Source: Bacillota bacterium (GTDB taxonomy: Bacteria > Bacillota > Clostridia > Oscillospirales > Oscillospiraceae). From it: DNA of 17,189 nt. The DNA is taken from assembly GCA_023393155.1 (NCBI GenBank), contig JAEWML010000026.1, positions 1 through 17,189 of the forward strand, read 5' to 3'. Numbering within the stretch: position 1 is the stretch's first letter; each line of letters starts with the position of its first letter. The translations under genes were made by a program, and so were the position numbers. Below are positions 12,248-17,189 of the stretch, one piece after another. The notes under the pieces are model-generated. The model worked only from the letters and a program-made list of their open reading frames with translations, was not told where the DNA came from and made no database searches.

Positions 12248-13048
12248 ATGAAAGAACTGAACAGCACAAAGGACTATATTGCCTCGCCGGAGCTGCTGCG
12301 GGTGGCGGAAATCGCCCGCGCGCTTCAAAAGCCTCTGCTGATCAAGGGCGAGCCGGGCACCGGAAAAACCATGCTGGCGCAAGCAGTGGCGGAGTCTCTT
12401 GGAATGGAGCTGATGGTGTGGAACATCAAGTCCACCACCAAGGCGCAGGACGGGCTATACGTTTATGACACCGTGGCCCGCCTGTATGACAGCCAGTTTG
12501 GCGAGAGCGGTGTGAACGACATTCGGAAATATATTAAGCTGGGGAAAATGGGAGAGGCCTTCCGAGCCGGGGAGCAGGTGGTCCTGCTGATTGACGAAAT
12601 CGACAAGGCCGATCTGGAATTTCCCAACGACCTTTTGTGGGAGCTGGACCGCATGGAGTTTTATATCCCGGAGACGAAGGAAACTGTCCGGGCGAAGCAC
12701 CGGCCCATCGTCATCATCACCTCCAACGCGGAAAAGGAGCTGCCGGACGCCTTTTTGCGCCGCTGCATCTTCCACTATATTGCCTTCCCCGACGCGCCCA
12801 TGATGGAGCAGATTGTCCGCGCCCACTATCCCGAGCTGGACAGCCAGCTTTTGGATCAGGCGCTGGAGCAGTTTTACGCCCTGCGGAGCCGCAGCCTGCA
12901 AAAAAAGCCCTCCACCAGCGAGCTGTTGGACTGGGTGCAGGCCCTGAGCATCGGCGGCGTGAACCCGGAGTTGCTGCGCAAAACGCTGCCCTTTGCAGGC
13001 GTTCTGCTGAAAAAGACAGAGGATATGGACGCCATTGGGCGGCGGTGA
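12248..13048 (+). CDS. MoxR-family AAA+ ATPase
   Basis: This is an AAA+ ATPase of 266 residues of the MoxR type, which act as chaperone-like remodellers for enzyme activation or cofactor insertion together with VWA-domain partners. Walker A is GEPGTGKT at 34-41, Walker B VVLLIDE at 111-117, and sensor 1 around Asn160 in ITSNAEKELPDAFLRRC; Arg171/172 are arginine-finger candidates. The start is the ATG at 12248, behind GGAGG with a short 4-nt spacer; a longer in-frame reading from 11801 runs through the gcdB end and the hairpin and is not credible. The stop lies 4 nt before the VWA gene start, so the two form a pair like CoxD/CoxE or RavA/ViaA. The client is unknown; an enzyme of this locus is possible. 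Confidence 0.9.
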   Translation: MKELNSTKDYIASPELLRVAEIARALQKPLLIKGEPGTGKTMLAQAVAESLGMELMVWNIKSTTKAQDGLYVYDTVARLYDSQFGESGVNDIRKYIKLGKMGEAFRAGEQVVLLIDEIDKADLEFPNDLLWELDRMEFYIPETKETVRAKHRPIVIITSNAEKELPDAFLRRCIFHYIAFPDAPMMEQIVRAHYPELDSQLLDQALEQFYALRSRSLQKKPSTSELLDWVQALSIGGVNPELLRKTLPFAGVLLKKTEDMDAIGRR

Positions 13049-13052
13049 GCGG

Positions 13053-14255
13053 ATGTTTACGGGATTTTTTTACGCCCTGCGCCGACACGGGCTGGACGTA
13101 TCCTTAAACGAGTGGCTCACGCTGATGGAGGCGTTGCGGCTGGGGCTGCACGGCTCCCAATTGACGGATTTTTACCGGCTGGCCCGCTGTATTTTAGCCA
13201 GAAGCGAGGCGGATTTTGACCGGTTTGATTTGGCCTTTGCGGAGTATTTCCACGATGTGGAGTCCGTCCGGGAGCTGCCGGAGGAGTTTTTGAGCTGGCT
13301 TGCAGAGGCGGCTGAGCAGAGGGAGATTAATAAAGACCAGGTGGATGCTCAATTTGGCGGAGGACTGAACCTTGAAGAGCTGAAAAAAATGCTGGCGGAG
13401 CGCCTTGCCGAGCAGACGGAGCGCCACGACGGCGGCAGCAAATGGGTGGGCACCGGCGGAATTTCTCCCTTCGGCCATGGGGGCTATAACCCTGCGGGAA
13501 TACGGATCGGCGGACCGGGGCGGCACAGAAGCGCTGTGCAGGTGGCGGCGGAGCGGGATTATCGGGATTTTCGACAGGACGCGGCGCTGGGGCTGCGGCA
13601 GTTTCAAATGGCGTTTCGCCGCCTGCGGAACCTGACGGTAAAGGGAGACGGGCCGAAAGACCAGCTTATGCTGGACGAGACAGTGCAGGCCACCTGCGAC
13701 AGCGGCGGTTTTTTGAAGCTGCAATTCGACCGGCCCCGGAAAAACGATGTGCGGCTACTGCTTTTGTTTGACTCCGGCGGCTCCATGTGGTCCTATTCCC
13801 GCCTGTGCGCAAGGCTTTTCCACGCGGTCCACGAGGCCAGCCACTTCAAGGAGCTGAAAACCTATTATTTCCACAACTGTGTGTACGACGAGCTGTTTAC
13901 CACCCCGGAGTGTTATTACAGGGAGAGCGAGGGCACAAGCGGCGTGCTTTCAAAGCTGAATTCCTCATGGAAAATCCTGTTTGTGGGGGACGGGGCCATG
14001 GCTCCGGAAGAGCTTTTGAGACAGGGCGGAAGTCTGGACTATTACCGGACAAATCAAGAGCCCGGCATCGTCTGGCTGCGGCGCTTTGCGGAAAAATCGG
14101 CCCACACGGCCTGGTTGAATCCTGTCCCTCAGGAGCTGTGGGACTATACCAGGGGGAGCCACACCATCCGCAGAATCCGTCAGGAAATTCCCATGTTCCC
14201 CTTAAGCATCGACGGGCTGGACGCCGCCCTGCACCACCTGATGGCGCCCCGCTAG
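13053..14255 (+). CDS. VWA-domain (CoxE-like) partner of the MoxR ATPase
   Basis: This cytoplasmic protein of 400 residues is the likely adaptor linking the MoxR ATPase to its substrate. The N-terminal half (1-120) is helical and charged, a Gly-rich linker (about 126-160) follows, and the C-terminal half holds a von Willebrand A fold. Its metal-binding motif reads LLLLFDSGGSM at 235-245, so the MIDAS is DxGxS rather than DxSxS. GDGAMAPEELL near the C-terminus supplies the later part of the fold. The ATG at 13053 is chosen because MFTGFFYALRRHGLDVSLNEW looks like the family N-terminus; the ribosome site (GGTGAG) is weak, and coupling to the preceding gene is likely. An in-frame TTG at 13035 is the alternative. 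No signal peptide or membrane segment is visible. Confidence 0.85.
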   Translation: MFTGFFYALRRHGLDVSLNEWLTLMEALRLGLHGSQLTDFYRLARCILARSEADFDRFDLAFAEYFHDVESVRELPEEFLSWLAEAAEQREINKDQVDAQFGGGLNLEELKKMLAERLAEQTERHDGGSKWVGTGGISPFGHGGYNPAGIRIGGPGRHRSAVQVAAERDYRDFRQDAALGLRQFQMAFRRLRNLTVKGDGPKDQLMLDETVQATCDSGGFLKLQFDRPRKNDVRLLLLFDSGGSMWSYSRLCARLFHAVHEASHFKELKTYYFHNCVYDELFTTPECYYRESEGTSGVLSKLNSSWKILFVGDGAMAPEELLRQGGSLDYYRTNQEPGIVWLRRFAEKSAHTAWLNPVPQELWDYTRGSHTIRRIRQEIPMFPLSIDGLDAALHHLMAPR

Positions 14256-14456
14256 ACAATTTGGAAGATGCCTGTGGCCGGAAATTTTGGGAGGTAAAAG
14301 GTCCCTATGCAGTGAGATGTGTATATATGCAAAAAGCATACAGAAGAGAATCGTCAAAACGCACAATGAGTCACTCGTATTATAGCGGAAATGCTGTACG
14401 ATTTCGAGGAATGGTTGGATTTTAACAAATAATTATACATTTTTTGTGGAAAAGTA

Positions 14457-14485
14457 TTGACATTGTGCATTTGGCGTGATAAGGT
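14457..14485 (+). promoter_or_regulatory. Extended -10 promoter of the ABC transporter operon
   Basis: TTGACA (14457-14462), a 17-nt spacer and TAAGGT (14480-14485), with TG one base before the -10, form a strong promoter. The gap 14256-14580 otherwise holds AT-rich DNA and a leader of about 90 nt. Two small hairpins (14498-14519 and 14537-14549) lie in that leader. I see no clear terminator for the VWA gene and no riboswitch that I recognise. Confidence 0.75.
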
Positions 14486-14580
14486 ATAGCAAGCCTTGGG
14501 GAGGAAGCTTGGTTTCCCCGGAAAGAGTGAATAACGCCCGCTGTGCGGGTAAGCAGATTTTGGAAAAGGATGCGAATTTG

Positions 14581-15489
14581 ATGAAAAAGTTTTTTGCACT
14601 TGCACTGAGCCTTGCAATGGCTCTGTCCCTTGCAGCCTGCGGAAATTCCGGTGGATCCGCCGGTTCCTCCGCGCCCTCCGGGTCCGTCGGCAGCGGCTCC
14701 GCCGAGGCCGGTATCCAGACGGTGACTCCCGGCAAGCTGACCGTGGCCACCTCGCCCGACTTTGCGCCCTATGAGTTCTACGCCATCGATGAAAACGGCG
14801 ACGCCCAGCTTGCGGGCTTTGACCTGGCGCTGGCCGGGTACATTGCCGACTATCTGAATCTGGAGCTGGAGATCGTCCCCATGGACTTTGACGGCGTGCT
14901 GGCCGAGCTGAATGCCGGTAACGTGGACATTGGTCTGGCCGGCCTCAGCCCCGACCCCGACCGGATGGACGCCATGGACTTTTCCGACATTTATTACGCA
15001 GGCGGCCAGTCTCTGGTAGTGACGCAGGCCAACAAGGACAAGTGGGCTTCCGTGGCGGAGCTGAACGACCCCTCTTTGTCCATCGGCGCGCAGTTGGGTT
15101 CCATCCAGTATAAGCTGGCGGCTGAGAACACGCCCGACGCCGACATCATCCAGCTTGCCAAGGTGACCGACGTGGTTTCCGAGCTGCTGGGCGGCAAGCT
15201 GGACGCCGGTTTCATCGAAACGGTGGTGGCCGAGAGCTATGCCAAGAACTACCCCGACCTGTATGTGGCCTTCGATGTACCCTATGACGTAGAGGGTTCC
15301 GCTGTGGGCGTGCAGAAGGGCAACGCTGCCCTGCTTGCTGGCGTCAACGAGGCTGTCGCCGCCGCGCTGGCGGACGGCTCCATGGACGACTTTGTTACCA
15401 CCGCCAACGAGCAGGCCGGCGGCAACATTCACGAGGGCCTGCTGGAAGGCGGCGCTTCCTCTGCCGCCGCTTCTTCTCAGGCGGGCTGA
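14581..15489 (+). CDS. Amino acid ABC transporter substrate-binding lipoprotein
   Basis: This is an extracellular solute-binding lipoprotein of family 3, which captures polar amino acids; glutamate is likely from context. The 302-residue product begins with a lipoprotein signal (MKKFFALALSLAMALSLAAC), with Cys20 as the lipid-bearing residue. A Gly/Ser-rich linker (21-45) follows. The binding fold runs from GKLTVATSPDFAPYEF through AGFDLALAGYIADYL, MDFDGVLAELNAGNVDIGLAGLSPDPDR and MDFSDIYYAGGQSLVV. A Ser/Ala-rich tail ends the protein. The ATG at 14581 follows AAAAGGA with a 10-nt spacer. A hairpin separates it from the permease, which fits the usual excess of binding protein. Confidence 0.93.
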   Translation: MKKFFALALSLAMALSLAACGNSGGSAGSSAPSGSVGSGSAEAGIQTVTPGKLTVATSPDFAPYEFYAIDENGDAQLAGFDLALAGYIADYLNLELEIVPMDFDGVLAELNAGNVDIGLAGLSPDPDRMDAMDFSDIYYAGGQSLVVTQANKDKWASVAELNDPSLSIGAQLGSIQYKLAAENTPDADIIQLAKVTDVVSELLGGKLDAGFIETVVAESYAKNYPDLYVAFDVPYDVEGSAVGVQKGNAALLAGVNEAVAAALADGSMDDFVTTANEQAGGNIHEGLLEGGASSAAASSQAG

Positions 15490-15507
15490 GCACCCGTTTG
15501 CAATAAT

Positions 15508-15545
15508 CGCGATTCCTCCCCCCATTCCGGCGGGGAGGAATTGCG
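15508..15545 (+). other. Intercistronic 14-bp hairpin between binding protein and permease
   Basis: ATTCCTCCCC (15512-15521) pairs with 15532-15541. Outer CGCG/TGCG pairs with one G-T extend the stem to 14 bp (15508-15545). No T run follows. This position and form fit a 3'-stabilising hairpin that keeps binding-protein mRNA more abundant than the permease part. Confidence 0.6.
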
Positions 15546-15593
15546 CCGTTCACAGGCTTGCCAATCCCATCATTATCCGAAAGGAGCCCCATG

Positions 15594-16379
15594 ATGAATG
15601 TCTCCAAAGCGGGCTTTGAAGCCGTATTTCAGTATTCCGGCATGTTCAAGGAAGGAATGCTGTGCACCATCTATCTCTCTTTTTTCACCGTGATTCTTGG
15701 CTTTGTGCTGGCTTTGGTGCTGGCCGTCATGCGTATGTCCGATATAAGGCCCCTGCGGTTTCTGGCGCTGGATCAGCAGGGCCGCCTGCGGGAGCAGGGG
15801 GTTTTATTCGCGCTGAGCCGGTTCAACCCCGTCAGCTTTATTGCCACCGTCTATGTGGAGATTTTCCGGGCAACGCCCTTGCTGGTGCAGTTGTTCATCG
15901 TGTATCAGGTGCTGTTCCACAAGGATGTCATCAACCTGCCCGCAGTGACCATTCTGGGCTTTGTAAAGCTGAACCGTTTTCTCCCCGGCGTGGTGGCGCT
16001 GGCGCTGAACTCCGGGGCGTATGTGTCCGAAATCATCCGGGCGGGCATCCAGTCCGTTGAAGGGGGACAGACGGAGGCCGCCCGCTCTCTGGGCCTCACG
16101 CAGGGACAGAACATGCGCTACATCGTGCTCCCTCAAGCAATCAAGAACATACTGCCCGCCATCGGCAACGAGTTTGTCACCATCATCAAGGAATCCGCCG
16201 TCACCTTTACCATCGGCGTGGCGGACCTGATGGCCGCGGTGAAGGCTGCGCAGGCCGGCTCCTTCCGGATTCTGGAGCCGCTGCTGGTGGTGGCCGCGCT
16301 TTATTTCTGCCTGACCTTCCCCACCAGCAAGATCATCGCGCACTTCGAGAGGAGGATGAGCCGTGGCGACAAGCGGTAG
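15594..16379 (+). CDS. Amino acid ABC transporter permease
   Basis: This is the membrane subunit of a polar amino acid importer of the His/Glu/Gln/Arg/opine type (261 residues). The first helix is at about 21-46, and the family segment [15 protein letters not shown] is at about 87-101. The cytoplasmic coupling (EAA) loop is [22 protein letters not shown], followed by [11 protein letters not shown]. Between helix 1 and the EIFRATP segment there is an extra stretch of roughly 25-30 residues (about 52-80) not usual in the family. Two ATGs, at 15591 and 15594, follow AAAGGAG; the second has the better 7-nt spacing, so it is preferred. The 3' end overlaps the ATPase gene by 17 nt. Confidence 0.92.
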   Translation: MNVSKAGFEAVFQYSGMFKEGMLCTIYLSFFTVILGFVLALVLAVMRMSDIRPLRFLALDQQGRLREQGVLFALSRFNPVSFIATVYVEIFRATPLLVQLFIVYQVLFHKDVINLPAVTILGFVKLNRFLPGVVALALNSGAYVSEIIRAGIQSVEGGQTEAARSLGLTQGQNMRYIVLPQAIKNILPAIGNEFVTIIKESAVTFTIGVADLMAAVKAAQAGSFRILEPLLVVAALYFCLTFPTSKIIAHFERRMSRGDKR

Positions 16380-17139
16380 TCTGATCCGGGTCGCCGGACT
16401 GAAAAAATACTACAACAAGGGCGCCATCAAGGCCCTTGACAACGTGACGGTGGATATCAACCGGGGAGATGTGATGGTGGTCATCGGCCCCTCCGGCTCC
16501 GGAAAATCCACGTTTTTGCGCAGCCTGAACCTGCTGGAAGCGCCCACGGACGGGTCCATCGTTTTTGACGGGGTGGACATCACCAAGTCCCGAATGAAAA
16601 CCCCGGAGGGGAAGACCGTGAGGCTGAACATCGACGAGCACCGCCAGAAAATGGGCATGGTGTTTCAGCATTTTAACCTGTTTCCCCATAAGACCATTTT
16701 GGAGAACATGACGCTGGCACCCATCAAGGTGCGGCATATGAGCCAGAAGCAGGCGGAGGAAAAGGCTCTGAACCTGCTGGATCGGGTGGGCCTGAAGGAC
16801 CGGGCTGGGGCGTATCCCATCCAGCTCTCCGGCGGTCAGAAGCAGCGGGTAGCCATTGTGCGCGCCCTTGCCATGGAGCCGGAGGTGATGCTGTTTGACG
16901 AGCCTACCTCCGCGCTGGACCCGGAGATGGTTGGCGAGGTGCTGGACGTGATGAAGGGCCTTGCCCGAGAGGGGATGACCATGGTGGTGGTTACCCACGA
17001 GATGGGCTTTGCCCGGGAGGTGGGCAGCCGCGTGCTGTTCATGGCGGACGGCAAGCTTTTGGAGCAGGGCAGTCCCGAGGATATTTTCAGCCGCCCCCAG
17101 CATCCCCGCCTTCAGGACTTTTTGAGCAAGGTGCTTTAA
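16363..17139 (+). CDS. Amino acid ABC transporter ATP-binding protein
   Basis: This is the ATPase of the importer (258 residues), acting as a dimer on the inner face of the membrane. It shows Walker [10 protein letters not shown], the Q-loop in [13 protein letters not shown], the signature [14 protein letters not shown], Walker [13 protein letters not shown] and the H-loop VVTHEMGFA. The C-terminal [15 protein letters not shown] is typical of the GlnQ/HisP group. The start is the GTG at 16363, behind AGGAGG with a 7-nt spacer. An insertion after the D-loop of strand 3 ([17 protein letters not shown], about residues 75-90) is slightly longer than in GlnQ. It overlaps the permease gene, so the two are coupled. 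It is the last gene in the window. Confidence 0.95.
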   Translation: MATSGSLIRVAGLKKYYNKGAIKALDNVTVDINRGDVMVVIGPSGSGKSTFLRSLNLLEAPTDGSIVFDGVDITKSRMKTPEGKTVRLNIDEHRQKMGMVFQHFNLFPHKTILENMTLAPIKVRHMSQKQAEEKALNLLDRVGLKDRAGAYPIQLSGGQKQRVAIVRALAMEPEVMLFDEPTSALDPEMVGEVLDVMKGLAREGMTMVVVTHEMGFAREVGSRVLFMADGKLLEQGSPEDIFSRPQHPRLQDFLSKVL

Positions 17140-17146
17140 AGAAACA

Positions 17147-17189
17147 CCCCCCGCCCGGCCCCCCCCCCGGGGGGCCGGGGGGGGGGGTG
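17147..17189 (+). terminator. GC-homopolymer palindrome at the window end
   Basis: A C-rich arm (CCCCCCGCCCGGCC and further C) faces a G-rich arm (GGGGGGCCGGG and further G), starting 8 nt after the ATPase stop. It could be the operon terminator stem. The near-pure C and G runs, with one arm losing the C found in the other, also suggest a sequencing or assembly artefact at a contig edge. Confidence 0.4.

Noticed and set aside
14492..14580. T-box or amino acid riboswitch in the transporter leader
   Set aside because: Only two short hairpins are present; I see no T-box anti-terminator signature or conserved riboswitch core.

Overview
The window carries an almost complete gene set for fermenting glutamate by the 2-hydroxyglutarate route with a sodium-pumping decarboxylase. 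This pathway is known from Acidaminococcus fermentans, Clostridium symbiosum and Fusobacterium. The GC-rich coding DNA, AT-rich control regions, strong Shine-Dalgarno sites and sigma-A-type promoters suggest an anaerobic Clostridia member, most likely an Oscillospiraceae-type gut bacterium. That placement is inference; no rRNA gene is present.

Layout: gctB and gctA (glutaconate CoA-transferase) lie on the minus strand at 80-1992. They diverge from an AraC-family regulator at 2187-3038. All other genes are on the plus strand. A D-2-hydroxyacid dehydrogenase (3310-4278, probably 2-hydroxyglutarate dehydrogenase) has its own promoter and a strong terminator. A long operon follows: hgdC (dehydratase activator), hgdA and hgdB (2-hydroxyglutaryl-CoA dehydratase), gcdA (glutaconyl-CoA decarboxylase carboxyltransferase), two tandem gcdD-like small membrane subunits, gcdC (biotin carrier) and gcdB (sodium channel subunit). 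After a terminator-like hairpin come a MoxR-type AAA+ ATPase and its VWA partner. Last is a three-gene polar amino acid ABC transporter (lipoprotein, permease, ATPase) with its own extended -10 promoter. The window ends in a GC-homopolymer palindrome that may be an assembly edge.

How the genes work together: the transporter probably imports glutamate, which is deaminated by an enzyme outside the window. The dehydrogenase would reduce 2-oxoglutarate to 2-hydroxyglutarate and GctAB would make the CoA ester. HgdC-activated HgdAB dehydrates it to glutaconyl-CoA, and GcdABCD decarboxylates that to crotonyl-CoA while exporting Na+. Enzymes turning crotonyl-CoA into butyrate are not here.

Points of most interest: (1) the gctA and hgdC promoters share a 61-nt module with identical spacing, which suggests common control, perhaps by the adjacent AraC protein; (2) a roughly 52-residue Ala/Lys repeat insertion in GctA; (3) a tandem gcdD duplication in which one copy is a 46-residue stub; (4) a MoxR/VWA pair with a degenerate MIDAS, placed between the decarboxylase and the transporter; (5) several intercistronic hairpins that could tune subunit ratios. 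No tRNA, rRNA, CRISPR array, insertion sequence or phage gene was seen.
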